NCBI RefSeq assembly: GCF_041260155.1
Contig: NW_027248277.1
Span: 4,882,410-4,946,409 of the forward strand
Length of the DNA stretch: 64,000 nucleotides
Direction of reading: 5' to 3'
DNA from: Ptychodera flava
Lineage: Eukaryota > Hemichordata > Enteropneusta > Ptychoderidae
The notes under the pieces were generated by a model. That model did no database searches. It worked only from the letters and a program-made list of their open reading frames with translations, and was not told the DNA's origin. Position numbers and translations under genes: made by a program. This document shows positions 42,955 to 54,457 of this stretch, piece after piece. Within the stretch, counting starts at the first letter, position 1, and each line of letters starts with the position of its first letter.

Positions 42955-43018
42955 AGAAAGAAGCACGTTACCAGCGACGCACCAACGCAGAAACCACGTA
43001 CTCAGAACAGGAGCTCAC
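42101..43018 (-). other. Intron within DIRS gag, with two GA-rich microsatellites
   Basis: GTGAGC...TTTCAG borders. Contains (GA)n at about 42714-42766 and 42924-42950, and T-rich stretches 42240-42350. Short frames here are not conserved-looking. Confidence 0.5.
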
Positions 43019-43246
43019 CTGGTTGGTATCCTTTATTGGGACTGGTTGTGGCTCTCCTCTAGCTGTCGCATTAATCCCAGTACCAGTAACAGGCTGCGGA
43101 TTTCCAACGGGTGCTGCAGCAGCAGGAGGCGGCTGTGGGGCCGTAGACGCCCGGGCTGGCCGGTGCTGTTCAACGAATGATGTGTGCAACGTAGGACTGT
43201 TGCAAATGAGGGAGAAAGTCCGGCTGCATTGTAACCTATTTATACC
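43019..43246 (-). CDS. DIRS gag, 5' exon (start uncertain)
   Basis: Open on the minus strand from 43246 to a strong donor ACCAG|GTGAGC at 43019. Encodes a proline/alanine-rich segment (RASTAPQPPPAAAAPVGNPQ). Splices in phase 0 to 42100 across a 918-bp intron. No in-frame ATG; translation may start at TTG 43189 or from another leader exon. Confidence 0.55.
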
Positions 43247-43300
43247 CTACAAATTTGCATATTGCGGATCCATATCACTCAGTGATGCGGCTTTGAATAA
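43197..43300. repeat. DIRS repeat X, terminal copy (promoter region)
   Basis: Next to the upstream inverted repeat. Differs from the internal copy at only a few bases. Confidence 0.88.
43237..43244 (-). promoter_or_regulatory. TATA-like box of the DIRS element
   Basis: TATAAATA on the minus strand, preceded by GGG, about 50-60 bp before the first in-frame gag codons. Confidence 0.5.
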
Positions 43301-43315
43301 TAGTTGAACCAATCA

Positions 43316-43414
43316 GTGAGTATTTAGGTTGCAGTGGCGGGCATATCGACTACGGGATCAATAGATCGATCCGAAAATCGATCTACTTAGCAGACTGCCC
43401 AGCTAAGGAGCGCC
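43316..43414. repeat. DIRS inverted terminal repeat (43.4-kb end)
   Basis: GTGAGTATTTAGGTTGCAGT...GGAGCGCC, the upstream end relative to the ORFs. Confidence 0.92.
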
Positions 43415-43513
43415 TGTGGTTGAGTGCTTCCATCCGACCTTATGATCCAAGCATTCCAATTTCATTGAACTTTTCATTAATTTGCTTCAAACAGATCTAA
43501 ATTCTGTACTCAC

Positions 43514-44045
43514 GGTTTAATAAACACGCCAAGAAGTTGCTGAATGCGAGGTAATGCATTAGCTCTGGTTGACAGCAGCTGGGCAGAATTCCCATGGTGC
43601 ATCAGTGCTTCCATGTAGGTGCATGCACTCTTGATATTGGCATGTTTTAGTTCCAAGTCATCAATGTCTGTAGCTACTTTTGCAATTTTATCTGTATAGA
43701 TATGATTGAGTTCATCTATCAATCTTTGGTCTTCTTTCTTTGTTTTCTTGATGATTTCTTCTGCTTTCATTCTCACCATCCTTTCTTCTCTGCTGCACTG
43801 CTCTGTAAGATCAATGTGTATCTGCTTGGCCAGCTCAGGGTTTTGTTCTTTTCAGCTTCCTGTTCTTTCACTTTCAGTTTGTCAACCATGGTTTCAATTC
43901 TGTAAGATACTCATCTGCTGCATCTTTCAAGTCTCTGTGTACATGTTCTGGTATGCGGTGTTTAACAATAGTACAGTTTACACAGACAGGTTTCACAGTA
44001 GAATTCAAGTTCATTATTTGGATGAGCGCTGCAATATTCCAGAAA
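43514..44045 (-). pseudogene. TRIM-NHL type gene, B-box and coiled-coil part (frameshifted)
   Basis: Minus strand. B-box2-like zinc ligands (YCSAHPNNELEFYCETC...C...C), then KHRIPEHVHRDLKDAADEY and a long charged coiled coil to IQQLLGVFIKP at the donor ACC|GTGAGT (43514). Frame breaks occur in the B-box (stop just after LYYC) and in the coil near 43910 and 43850. It is the upstream exon of the pseudogene at 35367-36399, separated by an intron now holding the DIRS element. No RING was found upstream. Confidence 0.75.
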
Positions 44046-44389
44046 AATTCCTTAACAACTATTGTATTTGTACATCCCGTGTCGATTAAGCATTTTGGGT
44101 GACATTCTATATAGTTACATCAATCAAAAGCATTTGAATCAATCCCGGACGTGGACTCAACAAATTTTCCTCAATCGTAATCTGATGACCTTGACCTGTG
44201 ACCTCATGTTTTCTGTAGTTTTGATTTCCGCATTATTGTCAGTGTTTTGTTCTTGCGCTTTTGTGTGATTTTTACCTCGCTTATTTTTCCTCCTATGTGT
44301 TTTACAATTAGTTTTCTTATTAGTTTGTGTCGTTACATTATCAGCTCGGTCTATTCCAGCCTCGCCACCAAGATGACTTGCTGACTGTT

Positions 44390-45760
44390 CTAATCGGATT
44401 GAGGGACGGCCGGTTCCCGCAATCCTTGGTCGTTTAACGGCTTATTTTTCACTTCAGTTTGCTCCTGCTGGCGTTGAGGGCAATTCTGCTTACGATGCCC
44501 TTCCTTACCGCAACACCAACATACAGTTTTCTTATTTGGATCTCGAAATTTTGCATTATTTCTACTGCTCGATTGAATTGCAGTCTCTACGCGCTCTAAT
44601 CTATCCAACACATGCAATAGCAGTCCCTGTAAGCCTGTATCATTGACCTTGCCTTCATCGCAATGTAACACATCACCTGACCTGACCTGACCGCAGACGG
44701 ACCTGTTTTTGCCTTTCGAAGTTTCTGATAACTCTCTTCACACTGGGCGTCGTTGAGTCCAATATAGCACCTTTCAACCTCCCCGCTTCATTTATTATTT
44801 TTTTTTTTGCAGGGAATCATCGCCGACAGCCTGAAACAAGTGATCTATGCACAACCGTTCAAGACAATCGCCTGATGCACTGGGATATGCTTTAATTATA
44901 ATTTGCCGTATTTCATGTGCCAAGTCTTTCAGAGACTGATCCTTCTTTCTAACAATTGTCTTAGCTTGGAGGCGGAACTCGTCCTCTAAACCACATGTCG
45001 AAAACCGTTTCAGTAACAAATCACATAGCTCACTGTAATCACTCACTTTGTGCTGCAAACTCTAAAGCCCGACCTCGCAATTTTGTCAAAAGAATGTTAA
45101 ATTTCTGCTCAGAATTCCAACCATTTACCCGCGCACATATTTCGAAGTGTAATTTGTAATTGACAAAATCCGTTGTTCCATCATAGCTATCAGCTTTTGC
45201 TGAGTTGTTTTTCATGTCATACACTGGCGCCTTTAAAGCGAGTTCGTCCATGGGAGGAGGTGTTTTCTCTGTTTTAAAAGTCACCCTATATTTGCAAATA
45301 AACTACTTCCCCCAAAGCTTAAACCTGGACCCGGCCCTTTCAGCAAGGGTGTGGATACAGTAGAACCAACGAAGGATGTTGCAGTCTTATTGTCTGTACC
45401 TATAGAGGGACGGCAACCTGACATGCCAACACTAGTACATGTATTGTTACCACGCAACGAAAGCCGACTCTGTATAGCGGGAGTCGATGTGTAACCGCCT
45501 TAAATAGCAGCAGTGTTTGACGGACTTCGTTTACCGGCCACCTCATTCTCACGTGAGAATAGAATAACCTCCTCTGGGCGTCGCATTTCAGTTTGTACGA
45601 CACCTTCCGGAGACAATAGTGGCGGTATATCACTATAGTCCTCAACACGTTCACTACGGGCATTTCCAAATCGAGTTTTGCCTGACTCCGAAACTCGTTT
45701 CTGGACCGTGCCTTGCTGCCCGCTAGAAAAGACAACTTCGCTGTCGACGAAGCTTTCCAT
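44390..45760 (-). pseudogene. Gypsy-like LTR retrotransposon gag remnant
   Basis: Minus-strand gag in several frames: an N-terminal part from MESFVDSE (45760), SYDGTTDFVNYKLHFEICAR (capsid start), FSTCGLEDEFRLQA, DLAHEIRQIIIKAYP, and a knuckle CWCCGKEGHRKQNC. At least one in-frame stop and three frame changes. No protease, RT or integrase downstream: at 44.0 kb the sequence passes into the TRIM pseudogene. Confidence 0.8.
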
Positions 45761-45950
45761 GACTGAAAAAATGTACGGCAAAATACCGACGTACAGCAAA
45801 TGTCCTCCAACAACACCTGCGAAATTAACGTAACTTGTATCAACTTTCCTTTTCAATGACAACAATAGAAAAATCGAACAATAGAACACGCCGTACTCGA
45901 TCTGTGTGTTTGAGTACCAGCCAAAAGTCTCGCCCCAGCGCTGCTAGCAC

Positions 45951-46413
45951 TGTAACCGATTATCATAAATCAGGCCCAAAATGCCAACCTTTAGAGGACT
46001 AAAAGTTTCCTCTAGTTAATGGTAGCGTAAACGTGGCAATGGTGAACCTAGATGGCGATGAACCGGACCGTCACAAACCGTGGTTCGATATATGGACCGT
46101 GTGCACGACGGAACGCGCACTGAGATTTGGCTGGTAGCACAAGTCACACGGCCGACCGGCGTGCTCGAGCAACCCGCTCACTGAACAACGATGAAAACCT
46201 AAAATAGCACGACTAGTTTAACAACCAAGACAATAATACCTCACCGAGGCGAACACGAGATGTTCGCACAAATCGTGGAACAGATTTAAACCGAAATAAA
46301 AGGGAAACAACGGTTAGGCAAAAGTTCAGCTCAGCACAGCTTTGAACACGATGTTCACTGCACGACAGCAGGTCTAGAAGTCCGTAAAAGTCGGGGGGTG
46401 TCGGGATATTACA
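45951..46413 (-). repeat. Candidate solo 5' LTR of the Gypsy-like element
   Basis: On the minus strand starts TGTAATATCCCGACACCCCC and ends GGTTACA, 463 bp (TG...CA). The gag N-terminus begins ~190 bp downstream. The sequence after the LTR (TGCTAGCAGCGCTGG) could be a degenerate primer site. The matching 3' LTR was not found, so the borders are tentative. Confidence 0.4.
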
Positions 46414-46526
46414 AGTTTCCCCCACGTGATCAAAGTTCCGCCTTGATATGGAGCCGACAGGTCTTATTGTGCTCTCAAATACAGGGTTTCCGAACCTGAG
46501 ATTCAGGAAAAAGTTGCATTTTCTAA

Positions 46527-47428
46527 GGGACCGTCTCAGATTGTCGCAGAAGTTCAAAAGCGAAATTTATTCGTTTAGGGGAGGGAGGGTTTGACCTCCA
46601 TTCAATTAGTGAACTTCACTTTCGCACTTTTATTTGTGATCACAAGTTTTCGTGTGTTTATTTTAAATTAAAGAAGAAACGGATAGTTTTCAATCGGATT
46701 CGAACCCACAACATACGGCATCAGTCGCCTAGCTGAGAGGCCTGAGACAGAACCAGTCGGCTAAATCTCCACTCCCAAAAAAGAGTGGTTCAATAGCCGG
46801 CTAAGTTGTTACATTTTTCTGACTGAGACCTTTCAACACGTTGCACACTCGTGCCAACAAATTTGTAACTGTTTCCATCTCGTTTGTGCCGCAAACACAA
46901 TTTACCGATAGGAACATTGTATCCTAAACATTTCATTCATCAAATTATACAAAGACAAAAAGTATCATTTTTTCAAAAATGTGCTATTTATAAGCGTCTG
47001 CTCTAACCACTAGATGTCTTTAGTCTCACTTGTTATGCACCTGGTCATAGTCGTTTTAATATGATTGAACATGCCTGGGCCCCCTTGTCAAAGTTTTTCG
47101 CTTATTTACCGCCCCTACCAAGTACAAATTGCGTGTTCACAAAGACAAAGAACAGCACAAGACATGCAAAAAGGGAAAGTAAAATATAATGAAACTTTTA
47201 CGCAGTAATATGCCCTGTTAGTACTCAAATCTGATCGTTTACTTTAATTGTAATGTGGCAAGGGGAATACGTCTTTAGCAGCTACAGCAAAATGCAACAT
47301 TGTACTCTCAGGCGGACATGAACATTTCGCACTTTTGAAGTTTCGTTTAGGGGGAGGGGGGGAGGGGGTTTTGATCTAAACGAAGAAATTTCGTTTCTTG
47401 AACTTCTGCGACAATCTGAGACGGTCCC
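46527..47428. mobile_element. 902-bp PIF/Harbinger-like element with TAA TSD
   Basis: TIR GGGACCGTCTCAGATTGTCG, about 35 bp nearly perfect at both ends. TAA at 46524-46526 and 47429-47431. Subterminal GGGGGAGGG tracts next to CGTTTAG on both sides. The interior carries a tRNA-Leu-like sequence and no transposase. Confidence 0.85.
46691..46778 (-). pseudogene. tRNA-Leu-like sequence inside the MITE
   Basis: Minus strand: A box TTTAGCCGACTGGTT, anticodon-like arm GCCT-CTCAGCT-AGGC (CAG), a long variable region, and a perfect B box GGGTTCGAATCC. The acceptor arms do not pair. Resembles a class II tRNA head, as in tRNA-derived SINEs. Confidence 0.6.
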
Positions 47429-47477
47429 TAAGTCAGCGGAGCAAGTAACAGGTTACTGACCCTGAAGTTCCGCAAAC

Positions 47478-47514
47478 AATATATATATATATATACATAC
47501 ATACATACATACAT

Positions 47515-47561
<47 letters not shown>
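47478..47561. repeat. (TA)n(CATA)n(CA)n compound microsatellite
   Basis: Runs of TA, then CATA, then CA. Confidence 0.95.
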
Positions 47562-47565
<4 letters not shown>

Positions 47566-48144
47566 TGTGAATTGTGCGAACCGTGGACCTTGATGTGGAA
47601 CCTCCAACTTGTGGACATCTTTAATTTTTGTTTTGGGCTTTTAATATTAAACTGGCATAACCAACATACATAGCCAATCACACAAAATTTATGGTTCATC
47701 AAAATACATTATTTAATTGAACATGGTTTTTTGCATAGAGAGTGTGGACACACACGATACACACATTGTGTGCAAACAACAGTGCGACTGTGGACACACA
47801 CACCATAACAACTGTGGACACGCTTCTTGATTATTTGATTGCAATAATGACACAAAATCCTTTTGAAATGTTCAAATCCGAATGCATACCTTTGATGTCA
47901 ATTTTGATAGATTTCACTCAAACATGGCCTACAAAAGTGGTGGTGGTATGCCATTACAAATGTTTTGTTATTTTGAGGTTAAATTAGAAGGTATGTATTG
48001 GAGGAATGTATAAGGTAAGTTGACAATTTTTTATTTTGGCGCCTCAAACACATACCTGATGTCTGATAACCAACCGCAAAATCGTTGTGTAAACACAGTG
48101 AAGGGCAAGTGTAGCTTCATATGCCAAGACCACAAGCTACTATT

Positions 48145-51100
48145 CAACTGTGGACACACAACAGGGTAGGCTGCTATTCAACTGTGGACACACAACTCAG
48201 TAGCCTACTATTCAACTGTGACACACTACTTGATAGGCTGCTATTCAACTGTGGACACACAACTCGGTAAGCTTTACTATTCAACTGTGGACACACAACT
48301 CGGTAGGCTACTATTCAACTGTGGACACACAACTGGGTAGGCTGCTATTCAACTGTGGACACACAACTTGATAGATTGATATTCAACTGTGGACACACAA
48401 CTCCATAGGCTACTATTCCACTGTGGACACAAAACTCGGTAGCCTACTATTCAACTGTGGACACACAACTCGGTAGGCTACTATTCAACTGTGGACACAC
48501 AACATGGTGGGCTACTATTCAACTGTGGACACATAACTCGACAGGCTACTATTCAACTGTGGACACACAACTCAGTAGGCTACTATTCAACTGTGGACAC
48601 ACAACTCGATAGGCTACTATCCCTTGGAGGAACTGTGTGTTGAAAAATAACTGGATAGGCTACTATTCAACTGACGACACACAACTCGATAGGCTACTAT
48701 TCAACTGTGGACACACAACTCAATAAGCTACTATCCCTTGGAGGAACTGTGTGTTGACAAATAACTGGATAGGCTACTATTCAACTGACGGCACACAACT
48801 CGGTAGGCTACTATTCAACTGTGGACACACAACTCGGTAGGCTATACTATTCAACTGTGGACACGGTCCCATAGAGGAAATGTGTGTTGACAAATAACTG
48901 GATAGGCTACTATTCAACTTTTACACACAACTAGATAGGCCACTATTCAACTGACGACAAGCAACTCGGTAGGCTACTATTCAACTGTGGACACACAACT
49001 CAATAAGCTACTATGCCTTGGAGGAACTGTGTGTTGACAAATAACTGGATAGGCTACTATTCAACTGACGACACACAACCCGATAGGCTACTATTCAACT
49101 GTGGACACACAACTTAGTAGGCTATACTATTCAACTCTGCACACGGTCCCATAGAGGAAATGTGTGTTGACAAATAACTGGATAGGCTACTATTCAACTG
49201 TGGACACACAACTCGGTAGGCTACTATTCAACTGTGGACACACAACTCAATATAGCTACTATCCCTTGGAGGAACTGTGTGTTGACAAATAACTGGATAG
49301 GCTACTATTCAACTGACAACACACAACCCGATAGGCTACTATTTAACTGTGGACACACAACTCGGTAAGCTTTACTATTCAACTGTGGACACACAACTCG
49401 GTAGGCTATACTATTCAACTGTGGACACGGTCCCATAGAGGAAATGTGTGTTGACAAATAACTGGATAGGCTACTATTCAACTTTTACACACAACTCGAT
49501 AGGCCACTATTCAACTGACGACACGCAACTCGGTAGGCTACTATTCAACTGACGACACACAACTCGGTAGGCTACTATTCAACTGTGGACACACAACTCA
49601 ATAAGCTACTATGCCTTGGAGGAACTGTGTGTTGACAAATAACTGGATAGGCTACTATTCAACTGACGACACACAACCCGATAGGCTACTATTCAACTGT
49701 GGACACACAACTCAGTAGGCTACTATTCAACTGTGGGCACACAACTCGGTAGGCTATACTATTCAACTGTGGACACGGTCCCATAGAGGAAATGTGTGTT
49801 GACAAATAACTGGATAGGCTACTATGATTCAACTTTTACACACAACTCGATAGGCCACTATTCAACTGACGACACGCAACTCGGTAGGCTACTATTCAAC
49901 TGACGACACACAACTCGGTAGGCTACTATTCAACTGTGGACACACAACTCAATAAGCTACTATGCCTTGGAGGAACTGTGTGTTGACAAATAACTGGATA
50001 GGCTACTATTCAACTGATGACACACAACCCGATAGGCTACTATTCAACTGTGGACACACAACTCAGTAGGCTATACTATTCAACTCTGCACACGGTCACA
50101 TAGAGGAAAGGTGTGTTGACAAATAACTGGATAGGCTACTATTCAACTGTGACACACAACTCGGTAGGCTACTATTGAACTGTGGACACACAACTCAATA
50201 TAGCTACTATCCCTTGGAGGAACTGTGTGTTGTCAAATAACTGGATAGGCTACTATTCAACTGACAACACACAACTGGATAGGCTACTATTCAACTGTGG
50301 ACACACAACTCGGTAAGCTTTACTATTCAACTGTGGACACACAACTTGGTAGGCTACTATTCAACTGTAGACACACAACATGGTGGGCTACTATTCAACT
50401 GTGGACACACAACTTGGTCGGCTACTATTCAACTGTGGACACACAACTCAATAAGCTACTATCCCTTGGAGGAACTGTGTGTTGACAAATAACTGGAAAG
50501 GCTACTATTCAAATTTGACACACAACTCAATAGGCTACTATTCAACTGTAGACACACAATTCGGTAGGCTATACTATTCAACTGTGGACACGGTCCCATA
50601 GAGGAAATGTGTGTTGACAAATAACTGGATAGGCTACTATTCAACTGTGACACACAACTCGGTAGGCTACTATTCAACTGTGGACACACAACTCAATATA
50701 GCTACTATCCCTTGGAGGAACTGTGTGTTGACAAATAACTGGATAGGCTACTATTCAACTGACAACACACAACTGGATAGGCTACTATTCAACTGTGGAC
50801 ACACAACTCGGTAAGCTTTACTATTCAACTGTGGACACACAACTCGGTAGGTTGCTATTCCACTTTGGACACACAACTCAGTAGCCTACTATTCAACTGT
50901 GACACACTACTCGATAGGCTACTATTCAACTGTGGACACACAACTCGGTAGGCTACTATTCAACTGTGGACACACAACTCAATAAGCTACTATCCCTTGG
51001 AGGAACTGTGTGTTGACAAATAACTGGATAGGCTACTATTCAACTGTGACACACAACTCGGCAGGCTACTATTCAACTGTGGACACACAACTCAATAAGC

Positions 51101-53530
51101 TACTATCCCTTGGAGGAACTGTGTGTTGACAAATAACTGGATAGGCTACTATTCAACTGACGGCACACAACTCGGTAGGCTACTATTATCAACTGTGGAC
51201 ACACAACTCGGTAGGCTATACTATTCAACTGTGAACATGGTCCCATAGAGGAAATGTGTGTTGACAAATAACTGGATAGGCTACTATTCAACTTTTACAC
51301 ACACAACTCGATAGGCCACTATTCAACTGACGACACGCAACTCGGTAGGCTACTATTCAACTGACGACACACAACTCGGTAGGCTACCATTCAACTGTGG
51401 ACACACAACTCAATAAGCTACTATACCTTGGAGGAACTGTGTTGACAAATAACTGGAAAGGCTACTATTCAACTGTGACACACAACTGGATAGGCTACTC
51501 TTCAACTGTGGACACACAACTCGGTAAGCTATACTATTGAACTGTGGACACGGTCCCATAGAGGAAATGTGTGTGTTGACAAGTCTACTATTCAACTGTG
51601 ACACACAACTCAATAGGCTACTATTCAACTATAGACACACAACTCGGTAGGCTACTATGGACACACAACTCGATAGGCTACTGTGCCTTGGAGGAACTGT
51701 GTGTGGACAAATAACTGGATAGGCTACTATTCAAATTTGACACACAACTCAATAGGCTACTATTCAACTGTGGACACACAACTCGGTAGGCTATACTATT
51801 CAACTGTGGACATGGTCCCATAGAGGAAATGTGTGTTGACAAATAACTGGATAGGCTACTATTCAACTTTTACACACAACTCGATAGGCCACTATTCAAC
51901 TATAGACACACAACTTGGTAGGCTACTATTCAACTGTGGACACACAACTCGGTAGGCTACTATTCAACTGTGGACACACAACTCAATAAGCTACAGTACC
52001 TTGGAGGAACTGTGTGTTGACAAATAACTGGATAGGCTACTATTCAACTGACGACACACAACCCGATAGGCTACTATTCCACTGTGCACACAACTCGGTA
52101 AGCTATACTATTCAACTGTGGACACGGTCCCATAGAGGAAATGTGTGTGTTGACAAAAAACTGGAGAGTCTACTATTCAACTGTGACACACAACTCAATA
52201 GGCTACTATTCAACTATAGACACACAACTTGGTAGGCTACTATTCAACTGTGGACACACAACTCGATAGGCTACTATCCCTTGGAGGAACTGTGTGTTGA
52301 CAAATAACTGGATAGGCTACTATTCAACTGACGACACACAACTGGATAGGCTACTCTTCAACTGTGGACACACAACTCGGTAAGCTATACTATTCAACTG
52401 TAGACACGGTCCCATAGAGGAAATGTGTGTGTTGACAAAAAACTGGAGAGTCTACTATTCAACTGTGACACACAACTCAATAGGCTACTATTCAACTATA
52501 GACACACAACTTGGTAGGCTACTATTCAACTGTTGACACACAACTCGATAGGCTACTATCCCTTGGAGGAACTGTGTGTTGACAAATAACTGGACTAAGG
52601 CTACTATTCAATTGAGGACACACAACTCGGTAGGCTGCTATTCAACTTTTGACCCACAACTCGATAGGCTATTTAATTGTGGACATACGGTTGGATAAGC
52701 TGCCATTCAACTACAGACACTCAACTCGGTAGGCTACTAGTGAACTGTGGACACTGTCCCATAGAGGAAATGTGTGTTGACAAATAACTGGATAGGCTGC
52801 TATTCAACTGTGGACACACAACTCGGTAGGCTATACTATTCAACTGTGGACATGGTCCCATAGAGGAAATGTGTGTCGACAAATAACTGGATAGGCTGCT
52901 ATTCAACTGTGGACGCACAACTCGGTAGGCTGCTATTCAACTGTGGACACTGTCCCATAGAGGAAATGTGTGTTGACAAATAACTGGATAGGCTACTATT
53001 CAACTGTGGACACACAACTCGGTAGGCTGCTATTCAACTGTGGACACACAACTCGGTAGGCTGCTATTCAACTGTGGACACACAACTTGATAGATTGATA
53101 TTCAACTGTGGACACAGTCCCTCTATCACAGAGGGACTGTGTGGACAATAAACTGGATAGGCTGCTATTCAACTGTATACACACCACCTGATAGATTGCT
53201 ATTCAACTGTGGACACACAACTCAATAGATCATGCTATTTAAGTGTGGACACAGTTCCTCTATCACAGAGGGACTGTGTGGACAATCAATTGAATAGGCT
53301 ACTTTTCAACTGTATACACACAACTTGATAGATTGATATTCAACTGTGGACACAGTTCCTCTATCACAGAGGGACTGTGTGGACAATCAACTTGATAGGC
53401 TACTTTTCAACTGTATACACACCACCTGATAGATTGCTATTCAACTGTGGACACACAACTCAATAGATCATGCTATTTAAGTGTGGACACAGTTCCTCTA
53501 TCAGAGAGGGACTGTGTGGACAGTGTGATT
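48145..53530. repeat. 34-bp tandem array with higher-order structure
   Basis: Basic unit of 34 bp (TATTCAACTGTGGACACACA, ACTCGGTAGGCTAC). Interspersed longer units carry CTTGGAGGAACTGTGTGTTG, ACAAATAACTGGATAGG or GGTCCCATAGAGGAAATGTG, recurring every few hundred bp. The last ~430 bp contains palindromic units CACAGTCCCTCTATCACAG with their complement. Many open frames cross it on both strands; none is a gene. Confidence 0.95.
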
Positions 53531-53539
53531 ATTTTCTGT

Positions 53540-54457
53540 CAAATATGCTAATTTTCCTCCGAGAGGTCTTATATTCGCTACCAAATACCCTCGCTCGCTG
53601 AGACTGCAAATTAAGAGTAAGCCTCTGGTTTCACTGGGTACAGTATCAAACAAACAACCTGGCTGCCAATAGAGCTCCATTGTAATGAGTTGCAGAAATG
53701 GGGAGGTAACTGGTTAGCAGGAACATATATGCAGTTTGTGATGACAAGCAGAATATTTGCACATAACTGATATGTGTGTCAAGCTGTGTCAAGCATTTTT
53801 TAAAAGTCTGGAGGTCTTTACATGTTTTATTATCAGGACAATTTGATTTATATCTTACTAATACAATCCCTAACCTGCACACCAAATTTGAAAGAAATCG
53901 GACTGGCAGTTTCACAGAAAATGACTTTTGACCAAAAAATTAGGTAACAAGCCATTGACAATGACTTAGTCCTCCCTATTGTAATTGGGAATTTGTCACT
54001 GGAAGTGACTAAAAATTGCAGTCCATAAGATGCGCGTGAAACAAGGAATGCGGGTACCAAACCTCTTTCTGTGACTGATGCCCTTATTGGATTGGATTGT
54101 AAACAAGTAGTGGCATAGGGTTATGTCCTTCTACCAAGTTTGACAACATTAGGTATGTCATGCCCTGACAAATTATATGCAAGAAACTGGTCCAGGCATG
54201 TCTGAGTAATGGCTCTTGACATAAAAAAGTCAGAACGTCACATGTGAACCAAAAATGTCCTCATGTTCAGTAAAGATGAGACTTCCTATAAATAGCTATT
54301 GATACTGCTAAAATTAAAATGCCTTTCTTGACTGTTAAATCTTTGTATGATCAACATCTGCAGCAAATGACATCAGATTTAGTGCAGTCATTCAGAAGAT
54401 AGATCTCTCATTACAAACATTGTTTCCCTATTCAGCCAATCTGGGGTGCCACCTTAA
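53540..54457. other. No gene recognised
   Basis: Unique-looking AT-rich sequence with weak similarity to the satellite at 55.4 kb (phrases such as CAAGTTTGACAA and GACAAATTATATGCAAGAAA). No supported coding region. Confidence 0.4.

Larger units (their letters stand above)
36420..43414 (-). mobile_element. DIRS-like tyrosine-recombinase retrotransposon, ~7.0 kb, apparently intact
   Basis: Bounded by 99-bp inverted repeats starting GGCGCTCCTTAGCTGGG (36420-36518 and 43316-43414). Order on the minus strand: TATA-like promoter, spliced gag with zinc knuckle, RT-RNase H-methyltransferase-like ORF, tyrosine recombinase ORF, then internal direct repeats. The two long ORFs are open throughout, with catalytic residues in place. 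No integrase, protease or LTRs. DIRS elements integrate by a recombinase from a circular DNA and usually leave no target duplication; none is seen. Inserted in an intron of the TRIM-NHL pseudogene. Confidence 0.9.

Noticed and set aside
42670..43307. Plus-strand frames rich in RE repeats or proline/glycine
   Set aside because: Translations of GA microsatellites and shadows of the DIRS gag exon.
45400..45843. 147-codon minus-strand frame overlapping the Gypsy-like gag
   Set aside because: Shadow frame; the overlapping frame from 45760 is the one that continues into recognisable gag.
48145..53530. Many frames with repeated NSSLSSYLSTH-type sequence
   Set aside because: Translations of the 34-bp satellite in several frames; no start context or conserved protein.
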